64,000 nt of DNA from contig NZ_FNNV01000007.1 of the NCBI RefSeq assembly GCF_900106745.1, positions 1 to 64,000 of the forward strand, given 5' to 3'. Below are positions 24,907 to 34,700 of this stretch, in pieces. The stretch comes from Paenibacillus sp. CF384. GTDB taxonomy: Bacteria > Bacillota > Bacilli > Paenibacillales > Paenibacillaceae. Made by a program: the position numbers and the translations under genes. Every line of letters begins with the position of its first letter. Positions within the stretch are counted from its first letter, which is position 1. The notes under the pieces were generated by a model. That model saw only the letters and a program-made list of their open reading frames with translations, did no database searches and was not told where the DNA came from.

Positions 24907-26241
24907 TCAAAAAATCCAACTCACCCAGTACGTTAACAGGACTAGCGTGAACAACACCGTTATCGGAATAACCAGGACCGTTACCTTCAAATAATCGGCC
25001 CATTTGAGTTTCACGCCGCCTTTTCGAATGATATGCATCCACATAATGGTCGCCAGTGTACCGATCGGCAGCAGAAGCGAACCGATGTCACTGCCAATAA
25101 CGCTTGCCAGATAGGCGACTTTGAGTGTAAGCGGGTCCAGGCCCATATTCGTTAACGTCAGTGTACCGACCATTAATGCCGGATGGTTGTTAAACAAGTT
25201 CGACATGACGCTCAGCAGCATACCCATCAACACGCTGGCGTGCAGTAAACTGCCGGAGACAAGCGGCTGCAGATAATCAATTAACCACTCCGTTAATCCA
25301 ATATTGCGCAGTCCATAAATGATGACATACATGCCGAAAGCAAAGATCAAGATATACCACGGCGTCTTCTTCAACATATCAACGGGCGGTACTTTGAGAT
25401 AGATCCAGCGCCAAGCGAGCAGAAAAGCAGATCCGATGACGGCCATTACCGCGACAGAAAAATGAAGATACGATGCAACGAACAAGCTGATGCGCACACA
25501 GAAGACGAAGATCAGCACATTGCGCATAAACTTGGCGTTATGGTTCTTCTTAGGTGCTTCCCCTTTGAGCGGATGGCTGCCGGGCGTCATTTTCCACGGC
25601 TGCATTTCAGGCAGCTTCTTCGGAAGGGTGCGATAGAAGATCGCAAACAAGAGAAGGGCCATGAACAGTAATCCAAGGAATGCCGGCACGAACATCATCG
25701 CCGTTTGCATGTAGAGGTCCATGTGAACGATCTTGAGCGCGATCAGATTGACGATGTTGCTTACCCCGATAGGAGCACTGGAGGCTGTCGCGATCAGAGC
25801 ACCGGAGAGGAGATAAGGGATTTTCTGATGGTTTTTGAGCCCCATGCTCTTAAGCAGCATAAGCAGAATCGGTGTTGTAATCAGAATGCTGCCATCGTTA
25901 TTGACGAAGAGCGTCATGAGAAAACAGAACAAGTTGGTTAGCCAAAATAGTCGGATGCCTGATCCCCGTGCCTTGCGGGTTAAGATTTCGGCAGCCCAGT
26001 TGAAGAATCCGAAGCTCTCCAGAACGATAGCCATCACGATGGTCGCTATGATGGTAATCGCAGCGCCGTAGATCGTTTCCGTGATGCTCCCTAAATCCCC
26101 AAGTGATACCGTCCCTGTAAGCAAGACGATAAATGCGCCGACTGTAGCCGGTATCGCCTCATTCACATTCGGACGCCAGAACATAAAGCCGACAGTTAGG
26201 AAGAACGTACAAACTGTAATGATTGCCATTATGTCGTGCAT
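24907..26241 (-). CDS. ArsB/NhaD-like ion transporter
   Basis: A 444-residue integral membrane protein of the ion-transporter superfamily with about 11 membrane segments. The N-terminus (ITVCTFFLTVGFMFWRP) and the conserved helical hairpin WLTNLFCFLMTLFVNNDGS near residues 100-118 match ArsB arsenite pumps and NhaD Na+/H+ antiporters; the second half repeats the fold (MSNLFNNHPALMVGTL). The substrate, arsenite, sodium or a carboxylate, cannot be fixed from sequence; no ars genes are nearby. ATG 26241 is chosen because GAGAGG lies six bases before; the frame extends only to a TTG. A long leader with a small open frame precedes it. Confidence 0.78.
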   Translation of the reverse strand: MHDIMAIITVCTFFLTVGFMFWRPNVNEAIPATVGAFIVLLTGTVSLGDLGSITETIYGAAITIIATIVMAIVLESFGFFNWAAEILTRKARGSGIRLFWLTNLFCFLMTLFVNNDGSILITTPILLMLLKSMGLKNHQKIPYLLSGALIATASSAPIGVSNIVNLIALKIVHMDLYMQTAMMFVPAFLGLLFMALLLFAIFYRTLPKKLPEMQPWKMTPGSHPLKGEAPKKNHNAKFMRNVLIFVFCVRISLFVASYLHFSVAVMAVIGSAFLLAWRWIYLKVPPVDMLKKTPWYILIFAFGMYVIIYGLRNIGLTEWLIDYLQPLVSGSLLHASVLMGMLLSVMSNLFNNHPALMVGTLTLTNMGLDPLTLKVAYLASVIGSDIGSLLLPIGTLATIMWMHIIRKGGVKLKWADYLKVTVLVIPITVLFTLVLLTYWVSWIF

Positions 26242-26279
26242 GTTTTTACCTCTCTTCAAGAAATCATTTCTCTAGTCTT

Positions 26280-26333
26280 TCATTCTCCTTTCAAGCCGAA
26301 TAGGAACACCATGCCTCGTCCTGCTATTTTCAT
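26280..26333 (-). CDS. Possible 17-residue leader peptide
   Basis: ATG at 26333 has GAGGAGG five bases upstream and opens a 17-codon frame, MKIAGRGMVFLFGLKGE, ending in TGA 38 bp before the transporter start. The ribosome binding site is as strong as those of the full genes in the window. Such leader peptides often control a following gene by attenuation or coupling. No homologue is recognised. Confidence 0.45.
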   Translation of the reverse strand: MKIAGRGMVFLFGLKGE

Positions 26334-26520
26334 AGATTCCTCCTCTGCATGCCCGTAACTGCAGCTATGTACTGTATATATATGTACAAGGCAGATGGCT
26401 CGTACTGGACAATACCCCCGAATCTATGAAAACCATCTCCTATCAACACTTGATAGATATCTCTGAGTGGCAGATGCCGGGAATAGATAGTTGCCTATCG
26501 CCTAGCGCGGCTTGGACACG
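26334..26520 (-). other. Long structured leader region of the transporter gene
   Basis: This stretch has no gene. On the minus strand it contains several short inverted repeats, for example GATAGGCAACTATC and CTATCAAGTGTTGATAG, and would form a leader of about 200 nt if transcribed. It does not match any riboswitch consensus that I know. Confidence 0.35.
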
Positions 26521-26557
26521 AAAAAGGCGGTACAGGTGAAATCCCTGTGCCGCCTTC
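26521..26557 (-). terminator. Rho-independent terminator after the R3/R4 arrays, minus strand
   Basis: AAGGCGGTACAGG pairs with CCTGTGCCGCCTT around a short loop, and the minus strand continues with TTTTT. The nearest minus-strand gene is the histidine kinase ending at 27079, so its message would include the whole repeat region. Confidence 0.8.
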
Positions 26558-26576
26558 GGAATGATTGTATGGTACC

Positions 26577-26800
26577 CATGTAGACCTCTGGGTTCGCTTC
26601 TTACTCCAGATTCGCTGTTTTCGCTACCATGTAGACTTGTGGGTACGCTTCTTGCTCCAGATTCGCTGCTTTCGCCACCATGTAGACCTTTGGGTTCGCT
26701 TCTTGCTCCAGATTCGCTGCTTTTGCTACCATGTAGACGTCTAGGTTCGCTTCTTGCTCCATATTCGTAGCTTTCGCTTCCATGTAGACCTCTGGAGGAG
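26577..26800. repeat. R4 array, locus B: 51-bp tandem units
   Basis: CATGTAGACNTNTGGGTTCG or close variants begin at 26577 and 26628 and continue on a 51-bp step for about four to five copies, each followed by CTTCTTGCTCCAGATTCGCT. On the minus strand the unit is GAGCAAGAAGCGAACCCAGA then GGTCTACATG. It is joined directly to R3. Confidence 0.92.
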
Positions 26801-27078
26801 CTTCTTATGTTGTTCTAGAGACTACTCTTTACTCGAACCCACCACTTTTCAGCCAATGTGTGGTTCTGGGGGCTGCTCTTTGCTCGAACCCACCACTTTT
26901 CGGCCAATGTGTGGTTCTAGAGACTACTCTTTGCTCGAACCCACCACTTTTCGGCCAATGTGTGATTCTAGGGGCTACTCTTTGCTCGAACCCGCCACTT
27001 TTCGGCCAATGTATGGTTCTAGAGACTACACTTTGCTAAACCTACCACTTTTCAGCCATTGTGTGGTTCTGCCCTTAC
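26801..27078. repeat. R3 array, locus B: 51-bp tandem units
   Basis: CAATGTGTGGTTCT or a variant begins at about 26803, then 26854, 26905, 26956, 27007 and 27058, a 51-bp step. The next segment is TGCTCGAACCCACCACTTTT. The last unit touches the stop codon of the histidine kinase gene at 27079. The intergenic interval 26521-27078 holds nothing else recognisable. Confidence 0.92.
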
Positions 27079-28098
27079 TTACGAAGGGTCCAGTCTCCGA
27101 AATTTCGGAAAATGGATCGTCACCGCTGTATACACGCCTTCCTCCGAAGCGATCGACACCTCGTGCCCGAGTTTAGCAGCCAGCTGCTTGACCAGATAAA
27201 GCCCCATCCCTGTCGACTTCGTATGCGTGCGCCCATTAGAGCCGGTGAACCCTTTATCGAACACGCGGTGCACTTCCTCCGGCCGAATGCCGATACCGGT
27301 ATCGCGAATGACAAGCCGCCTCTCTCTGCTGTCTTCCTCATAGAAAGTCGCGACTTCACCGCCTTCTGCCGTATATTGCAGCGCATTAGCCATAATCTGA
27401 TCGATCATGAACGTCAGCCACTTGCTGTCGCTGGCGACGAACATGTCATCGCTTGGCGCGAGCAGAATCCGGATGCGCTTCGTAATGAAGAGTTTCGCGT
27501 ATTTCTTCACGCTGCCTTTCACAACCGCCGAAATGCCGATTTCGTTTATAAAATAATCCTTGGAGAACGAGTCAATCCGCGAATAGTACAATGCCTGTTC
27601 GACGTAGCTGTCAATTTTGCTGATCTCATCTTCCAGCTTGTCGACTAACTCATCGACCGGCTTATCGTCGCTGCCCGACAGCAGCAGCTTGCTTGCCGTT
27701 ATGGGCAGCTTCACCTCGTGAATCCAGGACATCACGAAATCCTGATGATCCCTTATCTCCAGCTGCACCTGCTGAAGTCGCTTGACGTAGGTGTCCTGCT
27801 GGCTGCGAAGAAGCGCAAAATAAAGAGATTGGGTTTCGTTCTGCGGATCCGGCAGCGCCTCGAACCGTTCCAGCTCGCCGCTATGGAGCAGCTCCGCCAG
27901 CTCCTTATAGAAGGAACGCCGATAGTAATAGCCTGCCACTATATAGATGATGGCGAACACGAGGCAGCTGCCATCGATGTAGACCACGTCACTCCAGCCG
28001 TTGCCGCTGACAACCAGCATGACGGTCACGAACAGCAGCACGACCGCGAACCAGCTGACATAATAACGCTTATCCTTCAAATAAGAGAGAAAGGTCAT
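27079..28098 (-). CDS. bceS: BceS-type intramembrane-sensing histidine kinase
   Basis: A 339-residue sensor kinase with two N-terminal membrane helices (about residues 14-33 and 40-58) and almost no outer loop, the mark of kinases that sense peptide antibiotics through a partner BceB-type permease. The phospho-acceptor region is FVMSWIHEVKLPIT near residue 124, followed by N box IMANALQY, G1 DTGIGI and G2 GMGLYLVKQLA. Its start overlaps the response regulator stop (ATGA). The divergent ABC genes beside it complete the Bce module. The symbol is by family; the antibiotic is unknown. Confidence 0.88.
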   Translation of the reverse strand: MTFLSYLKDKRYYVSWFAVVLLFVTVMLVVSGNGWSDVVYIDGSCLVFAIIYIVAGYYYRRSFYKELAELLHSGELERFEALPDPQNETQSLYFALLRSQQDTYVKRLQQVQLEIRDHQDFVMSWIHEVKLPITASKLLLSGSDDKPVDELVDKLEDEISKIDSYVEQALYYSRIDSFSKDYFINEIGISAVVKGSVKKYAKLFITKRIRILLAPSDDMFVASDSKWLTFMIDQIMANALQYTAEGGEVATFYEEDSRERRLVIRDTGIGIRPEEVHRVFDKGFTGSNGRTHTKSTGMGLYLVKQLAAKLGHEVSIASEEGVYTAVTIHFPKFRRLDPS

Positions 28099-28766
28099 TC
28101 GATCATATACCCCTGCCCTTTCCGCGTCGAGATGAATTCTTCACGGCCGAGTTCAGCCAGCTTCTTGCGCAGTCTCACGATATTGACGGTCAGCGTATTG
28201 TCGTCAACGAAGCTTTCGTCCTCCCACAGACTTCGCATCAGCTTCGTCCGGCTGACAATGGATCCTTTCTGCCGCATGAGCAGGCTCATAATAACGAATT
28301 CCGTCTTCGTCAGCTCCGCCTTCCGCTCGCCTAGATATAGGGCTCCGTCCTTCAAATTCAGGAGTATGCCATCATGCTCGATGGCGCTGGTTTGCGCGTC
28401 CATGTAGGTATAGGTTCGGCGCAGCAGCGCATTGATCTTCGCAATGAGCACATCGGGGTGAAACGGCTTCTGAATAAAATCATCCCCGCCCATATTCATG
28501 GACATAATCATATCCATAGGGGTATTGCGCGAGGAAATGAAGAGAATCGGCACCTTCGACACGGCGCGGATTTCCCTGCACCAGTAGAAGCCGTCGAAGA
28601 CCGGCAAATTAATATCGAGCAGCACAAGATGCGGCTCCTCGCAGGCAAAACGGCCCATGACGTCTTGGAAATCAACGATAGCCGTTGTCTCAAACCCCCA
28701 CTTGTTCAGCGACTCACAGATCATCTCCCGTATAGTCGCGTCATCCTCGACAATCATGATTTTCAA
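28095..28766 (-). CDS. bceR: BceR-type OmpR-family response regulator
   Basis: A 223-residue response regulator. The receiver has the acidic pair EDD near residue 7, phospho-Asp in VLLDINLP near 51 and Lys in FIQKPF near 100; the C-terminal winged helix ends RKGQGYMIE. TTG at 28766 is preferred because AGGGAG lies about ten bases before it; the longer frame also begins with TTG. It would activate the divergent transporter genes through the TGACA-N4-TGTAA box. The downstream kinase overlaps by four bases. Confidence 0.88.
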   Translation of the reverse strand: MKIMIVEDDATIREMICESLNKWGFETTAIVDFQDVMGRFACEEPHLVLLDINLPVFDGFYWCREIRAVSKVPILFISSRNTPMDMIMSMNMGGDDFIQKPFHPDVLIAKINALLRRTYTYMDAQTSAIEHDGILLNLKDGALYLGERKAELTKTEFVIMSLLMRQKGSIVSRTKLMRSLWEDESFVDDNTLTVNIVRLRKKLAELGREEFISTRKGQGYMIE

Positions 28767-28836
28767 CGTAGCTTTCGCTCCCTGCAATGGTTTCTTCCTT
28801 CATGTTACCTTCGGCCCGAATAGGAAGCAACCAACC

Positions 28837-28850
28837 TGACAAATCTGTAA
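28837..28850 (+). promoter_or_regulatory. BceR-type binding box
   Basis: TGACA-AATC-TGTAA matches the TNACA-N4-TGTAA inverted repeat known for BceR-like regulators. It lies about 20 bp upstream of the promoter in front of the ABC transporter. Confidence 0.75.
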
Positions 28851-28871
28851 GGTTCCCGGCGGAAGCTGTAA

Positions 28872-28900
28872 GCTTGAGCTAGGGTTGATTCCTGTACAAT
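28872..28900 (+). promoter_or_regulatory. Candidate promoter of the BceAB-type genes
   Basis: TACAAT at 28895-28900 is a good -10. The -35 is weak (GCTTGA with 17 bp, or TTGAGC with 15 bp spacing), as expected for a regulator-dependent promoter. Confidence 0.55.
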
Positions 28901-28949
28901 GGAGCTATAACCGGTGCGATGGAGCACCTAAGGGAGAGGACGACTGACG

Positions 28950-29717
28950 ATGAAGACCATATTGGAAGCATCCGCCGTGCGCAAAGTATACGGCGCTAAG
29001 GGCAATCTATATACCGCACTGCAGGACATCGACCTCACTGTGCAGGAGGGTGAGTTCGTCGGCATCATGGGTCCGTCCGGGTCAGGCAAGACGACATTGC
29101 TGAACCTGCTGGCGACGATCGATCAGCCGACGGCCGGCGATATTAACATTGACGGCCAGAGTATGCTGCGCATGAACGAGGAGCAGCTATCGGCGTTTAG
29201 GCGCAGCAAGCTCGGCTTTATTTTTCAAGATTTCAATTTGCTCGATACGCTGACGGTGAAGGAGAATATTATATTGCCGCTTGCGCTATCTAAGGTGAAA
29301 GCCGCAGATATGGAGCGACGTGCCGAGGAGGTCGCCGCCACCTTCGGAATAGGGGCTATCCTCGATAAGTATCCCTATCACATCTCCGGCGGTCAGAAGC
29401 AGCGGACGGCTGCCGCCCGCGCGATGATCGCCCGCCCGAGCCTCCTGCTCGCGGATGAGCCGACCGGCTCGCTTGACTCCAAAGCAGCCGCCGACCTGCT
29501 GGACAGCTTGAGGGGATTGAATGAGCAGGACCGCGCCACCATTCTCATGGTCACGCATGATGCGTTTGCCGCGAGCTACTGCAAGCGGGTTATTTTTATA
29601 AAGGATGGGACGTTGTTTACCGAATTGGTGCGGGGGTCGATGACGCGCAGCCAATTCTTCAAGAAGGTGCTCGATGTGCTGGCCGTGCTTGGAGGTGGCG
29701 CCGGTGACCTTGTTTAG
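28950..29717 (+). CDS. bceA: BceA-type ABC transporter ATPase
   Basis: A 255-residue ABC ATPase of the peptide-antibiotic detoxification family. Walker A GPSGSGKTT near residue 40, Q loop FQDFNLLDTLTV near 90, signature HISGGQKQR near 145 and Walker B LLLADEPTGSLDSKAA near 165-180 are intact. It starts seven bases after a GGGAGAGG site. Its stop overlaps the permease gene by 14 bases, so the two are coupled. With the permease it removes bacitracin-like or lantibiotic peptides from their lipid target and also activates the kinase. Confidence 0.92.
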   Translation: MKTILEASAVRKVYGAKGNLYTALQDIDLTVQEGEFVGIMGPSGSGKTTLLNLLATIDQPTAGDINIDGQSMLRMNEEQLSAFRRSKLGFIFQDFNLLDTLTVKENIILPLALSKVKAADMERRAEEVAATFGIGAILDKYPYHISGGQKQRTAAARAMIARPSLLLADEPTGSLDSKAAADLLDSLRGLNEQDRATILMVTHDAFAASYCKRVIFIKDGTLFTELVRGSMTRSQFFKKVLDVLAVLGGGAGDLV

Positions 29718-31650
29718 CTTGGTTAAGAAGAATCTGATCGGCAACGCGCGCAGCTATCTGCTCTATTTCGTCTCGCTCGTGCTGAGCGTCATGATCTACT
29801 TCACCTTCGTTTCGTTAATGTACAGCCGTGAAATCAAGGCCACCATGGAGCTTGCGGACAGCATTCGCAACGTGTTCTTCGGCGCTTCCATCGTGCTCAT
29901 TCTATTCGTTGCCGTGTTTATCTGGTTTTCGAACGGCTTCTTCACGAGGCGGCGGAAAAAGGAAGTCGGTCTCTATGCGCTGCTTGGCATTCGCAAAAGA
30001 ACCATCGGCCTGCTTCTCTTCTATGAAAATCTGCTGATGGGCGCATTGGCGCTTGGGGCAGGAGTGCTGCTCGGCACGCTGCTTTCCAAAATGTTCGCGA
30101 TGATCTTCCTGAAGCTGCTGGACTCCGCGGTAGAGGTCAGCTTCCGTTTCTCCGGCGCTGCCATCGTCAATACGGTCATCGTGTTCATGGCGCTCATCTT
30201 GCTGGTGTCGGTGCGGGCTTACCGCCTGGTGTACCGGTTCCAGCTCGCGCAGCTCTTCCAAGCGGACAAAGAAGGCGAGCATGCTCCGCGCACTTCACTG
30301 GTCGCAGCCCTTGCGGCCGCAGCGCTGCTTGCAGGCAGCTATTGGATCGTGTTTCAACCGATGACGTCCAGTGAGCAGATGGGCCGGAACGGCTTGCTGT
30401 TCTTGATCGGGCTGATTGCGGGCACGTATCTGCTGTTTCGCTCCGGCATTATGAAGCTGCTGCAGCTGGCGCAGCGGAACAAATCCCGCTACTATTCAGG
30501 GATGAACCTCGTTGCCGTCTCGCAGCTCGCGTACCGCATGAAGGGCAATACCCGCACGCTGACCATGATCGCGCTGCTAAGTGCGATGGCGCTAAGCGCA
30601 GTAAGCACGGGGTATATTATGTATACCGACAACGGACGGGCAGCCGAGGAGTCTGCGCCGTTCAGCTACAGCTGGGTAAGCCGCGGCGAGCTTGACGCGA
30701 AAGCTGCCGCTCTTATCGAGGCGGATAAATCACATCCGGTTACGGCGCAGGCGCAAATTCCCGTTCTCCGCGCAGTAGGTGACGTATCGAAGCTTGGCTA
30801 TATTCCGTCCGCCTTTCCCGCTGCCGAAATGCCGATGAAAGTGATGTCGGCCAGCGCATACACGGACGCCGTCAGTGCGCTCGGAGAACGCAGTCAGCTG
30901 GGTGAGCTGCAGCACAATGAGGCCGCAATCATTCGGCCTCGTTATACGTCCGACCTCTCGTCTGCCGATTTGGTCGGCCGCACGATCGATTGGCGCGGCA
31001 AGGAAGCGGCGGCGGCCGATCCGCGGACAGAGGTTCACGTATCGCAGCTCTTGGAGGAGCACGTGCTCCGCTGGGGTTATCCCGACCTTGCGCTGGTCGT
31101 AAGCGACGAGACGTTCGCCGCGATGTCGAAGACTTCGCCTCCGATTACGTATATGGCATACAACGTCGAGAATGAACGCAAGACAGGAGCGACGGCCAAG
31201 ACGCTGCTTGCGATGGCGGAAGAGGATGATGAAATGTCGCCGTTCTATACTCCTTACCGCGAAGGACTGGAGAATGGCGGTCTGAATTTGTTCATTCTCG
31301 GCTTCCTCGGGCTCGTGTTCCTTGCGGCGACCGGGAGCATCATCTACTTTAAGCAACTGGCAGAAGCACATGCCGACCGCGAACGCTATGCGGTGCTGCG
31401 CAAGATCGGCGTCAGCCGGCAAGAGATCCGCAGGGCGATCGCGAAGCAAACGCAGTTCATCTTCGCGCTGCCGCTTCTTGTGGGCATCGCCCACAGCGCC
31501 ATGATTCTGAAGGTGCTCGACAATGTGAATCTGATTGCCGGCAGCTGGAGCATTGCTTTCGCCATGATCGCTTATGTGATCATTTACGCGGTGTACTACG
31601 GCATTACGGTCGCATCCGTAAATCGGATTGTTAATGGAGCTGCGGCATAA
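29704..31650 (+). CDS. bceB: BceB-type ABC transporter permease
   Basis: A 648-residue FtsX-like permease with about ten membrane helices and a large extracytoplasmic domain between helices 7 and 8 (about residues 315-525), the BceB architecture. The N-terminus VTLFSLVKKNLIGNARSYLL is typical. The GTG at 29704 is chosen because GGAGG lies eight bases before it; the frame overlaps the end of bceA. It senses or binds the target peptide complex and signals to the BceS-type kinase encoded on the other strand. Confidence 0.9.
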   Translation: MTLFSLVKKNLIGNARSYLLYFVSLVLSVMIYFTFVSLMYSREIKATMELADSIRNVFFGASIVLILFVAVFIWFSNGFFTRRRKKEVGLYALLGIRKRTIGLLLFYENLLMGALALGAGVLLGTLLSKMFAMIFLKLLDSAVEVSFRFSGAAIVNTVIVFMALILLVSVRAYRLVYRFQLAQLFQADKEGEHAPRTSLVAALAAAALLAGSYWIVFQPMTSSEQMGRNGLLFLIGLIAGTYLLFRSGIMKLLQLAQRNKSRYYSGMNLVAVSQLAYRMKGNTRTLTMIALLSAMALSAVSTGYIMYTDNGRAAEESAPFSYSWVSRGELDAKAAALIEADKSHPVTAQAQIPVLRAVGDVSKLGYIPSAFPAAEMPMKVMSASAYTDAVSALGERSQLGELQHNEAAIIRPRYTSDLSSADLVGRTIDWRGKEAAAADPRTEVHVSQLLEEHVLRWGYPDLALVVSDETFAAMSKTSPPITYMAYNVENERKTGATAKTLLAMAEEDDEMSPFYTPYREGLENGGLNLFILGFLGLVFLAATGSIIYFKQLAEAHADRERYAVLRKIGVSRQEIRRAIAKQTQFIFALPLLVGIAHSAMILKVLDNVNLIAGSWSIAFAMIAYVIIYAVYYGITVASVNRIVNGAAA

Positions 31651-31676
31651 TGCCGCACCGTATCTGTGCATACAAC

Positions 31677-31717
31677 AAAAAAGGACGGAGCAGGTTCAAC
31701 CTGCTCCGTCCTTTTTT
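31677..31717. terminator. Bidirectional Rho-independent terminator
   Basis: AAAAAAGGACGGAGCAGG pairs perfectly with CCTGCTCCGTCCTTTTTT. It ends both the BceAB operon (plus) and the S8 protease gene (minus). Confidence 0.95.
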
Positions 31718-31719
31718 GT

Positions 31720-34700
31720 TTAGTTCATGAAGCCCACGAATTGCAGCCAACGTTTCAATACAACCGCCGCTTCCGCGCGCGTAGCATTCGCTTTAGGTGC
31801 AAATGCGCCTTTATTATTGCCTTGCAATATTCCCGCATCAGTCGCCTGCGTGACGGCAGCCTGTGCCCAGCCTGCAATGCTGCCTTTGTCCGTGAAGGAG
31901 AGCTGCTTGGACACGGAGGATGATTTACCCGCGAGCTTGAGCGCGCCGGCCAGCATAACCGCCATTTCTTCGCGCGTAATCGTTGCGTTCGGCGCAAAGC
32001 TGTCCTTGCTGCGTCCGGAAACGATGCCTGCTTCTACAATGGCGTGAACCGCGCTGGCGTACCATTTGTCTGCCGGCACATCAGCAAATGCAGTAGCTGT
32101 ATCCGCCATCTCAAGACCGAGCGCTCTTGCCAGCATTGCGGCAAATTCCGCACGTGATACGGTGCTGCTTGGCGAGAATGTGCTTGCGGAAGTGCCTTTA
32201 ACAAGCAGCGCCGAAGCGAGAAGCTCGATTTCTTTCTTCGCCCAATGCGCGGTCACATCGGCGAATGTTTTTGGCGATACTTCAACGATTCCGTAGAAGC
32301 TTGCGTGAGGTGCGTAAATAACCGCTTCTACTGTACCGTTGTTGTTCTTCACCGTTGCCGGGATGAACGACATCTCACCGGTAACCGGGTCAATAAGGAC
32401 AGCCATAAATTGCTTGCCCTCACCTTGACCTTCAACCACGATTGTTCTTGTTACGTAGGTGCTGCCGAAGTTTGTGATCTCTTCGGATTTACCACCCGCA
32501 GTTGCAGTCACGGTAAAGTTAACGACACCGACAACGTTCAGGTTGTTTGCTTTCGCACTGTCTGCGATTTGCTGCTCTTGCTCCGTTGTAGGGGCAGTCA
32601 TCGAAATCGTAACTGTCATTTCGCTCAGCTCCGAACCAAGCGATTTCGTAAGACCTTTATAGTCTACTGTGCTAATCGGCAAATTGAAGCTTCCGTTATC
32701 GGTCTCTACAGTGATAACCGCATTCGGATTAGACGCTGCAGCATCAGCAAGTACGCTTGCCGGCAGATCCAGGCCGACGTTGTCTGCCGCTTGATCGACA
32801 CGGATGACAATCGTTTGCTTCTTCGCATCGTCTCCTTTAAGCGTTTCGAATGCTTTAGCAAGCGTATCCGCATTCGGCGTAACCGTTACAACGGTTTTAC
32901 CGTCCGGCGTTGTACCTGATTTGATTTCACCGGCACCCGGTGTTAGAACAATGCCGTTGTCGCCTTCGGTTACCGTGTTATCCGGTGGTATTGGTACCCC
33001 AGGACCTCCCGGAACGTACTGTGCCGGTGTCGTCACTTTGACGATATTCGAAGCACCTTCGTTCGTCCCGCCTGTTACTACAAGTCTGAATTGATACGCT
33101 GTACCGGCAGTCAACCCCGTTACCTTGGCGGTTGCAACGTCGGGAGCAATCCATTCTGTAGTGTCGGATTTCGTCCAAGATTCACCATTATCTGTCGATT
33201 GTTCAATAACAAGCTCCGTCGCTTCTGATGCAGGACTCCAGCGGAAATCAGCTTCCGTCTCGGTTACAGCCGTACTCATGAAATCGATGAGTGGCCCTGC
33301 TTCAGTCGTTACATCCACAATATTGGATATCCCAGCATTCGGACCGCCTGTAACAACGATTCTGAACTTATGCGCTTTACCTGCTTGCAGGCCCGTTATC
33401 TTCGCTGAAGTAGCGTTCAACGTGAGCGGTTCAGTCGTCTTAGCTGCCTTCCAAGTAACGCCATCATTGCTCGATTGATCAATCGAAATCGCCGATGCTC
33501 CCGTTACAGCACTCCATTCGAATTCAGCCTCATACTGCGCAAATGCTTTATTCGTTAGGTCACTAATTGGTGTAGTAGCTGCCAGTTCATCGATAAAGTC
33601 TTGCACACCTTTACCGTCAACCGTTTCTTGTGGACTACCTGTTGCTTCTGAGTCGACCTCCATGAAGTTCTTATCGATTAACGCCAAATCCTTGGCGTCA
33701 ACAAGGCCGTCCTGATTTAGATCCTCAGCCGGGAAATTCGTGTCGGAGCGCTTATAGGCTTGAGCAGCCACCAACTGCGCATCAAGGATATCGATCATAT
33801 GGTCGCCGTTCACATCACCTGCAAGGTTAAGCGCATTATTGATTACGGCGTTCATCCCAACCGGTTCATCAAACATTTTTTTTCCGATTTTCACCGATGC
33901 GTGACTTGTTAAGTGCCCCGGAATCACGGTAGTGAACTCAATCTCATTCTCGCTGAGCGGGAGGTTATCAAACGTAAATCTGCCGTTTGTTGCAATGGTC
34001 CCCTTATATGACTTGCCGTCTACATTTGCGGAAATTCGGGCTCCAATAATACTGTAGTCCTTTGGACGATTCAGATCGCCATAATCCCCAGAGAAGGTCA
34101 TGAACGCCTCAGGATATATATCCCCTTCCACAATGGAATGTTTAGGGAATACTTTATAGCTGTTAATCTGATTGAAAACAGGGATTTCCGTATCGGCTTC
34201 CTCGCCTGCTTTCTTGTAATAAAATTGCTCTATATTTTGTTCGATATTCATCTTATCGAGGCCGGTAAAATTCTTGTCGTCCACCATTTTGAACGTTACG
34301 TTAAGGAATGGCATATCCCCGTCAAAGCCTTCTGTTTGACCCTTTAGGGAAGCACCGACGGTGACTAAATCCTTAGAAGTCCATTCAGGATCGCCTTTCA
34401 GGATCGGTTCATCCAGCTTGACTGTAACACCCGCATCGTCGGCCCTAGCTTTGAACGCATCGTTTACTTTGACGTCTACAAATTCAAAGAATTTATAGTA
34501 ACTTACGTCATATTTGCCTGCGATCAAGTCTTCCACATTGTTTAGGTTGAGAGTCATTGTGATCTCATCCCCCAAGGCCACGCGATCCCTATCATAATCT
34601 GGAACGACATAAGGGGAACCCGCTTTAATGAATCCGTAATGCTGGAAATCAGCAATCAGGTATCCATTAGTAGCCAAATCGATCGGGAATAGCGTCAGTG

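Noticed and set aside
26334-26520. Known riboswitch before the ArsB/NhaD-like gene
   Set aside because: I compared it from memory with M-box, fluoride, yybP and c-di-AMP patterns and saw no match; only a structured leader is claimed.
26754-27176. 140-residue plus-strand frame through R3
   Set aside because: Repeat translation and antisense to the kinase gene.
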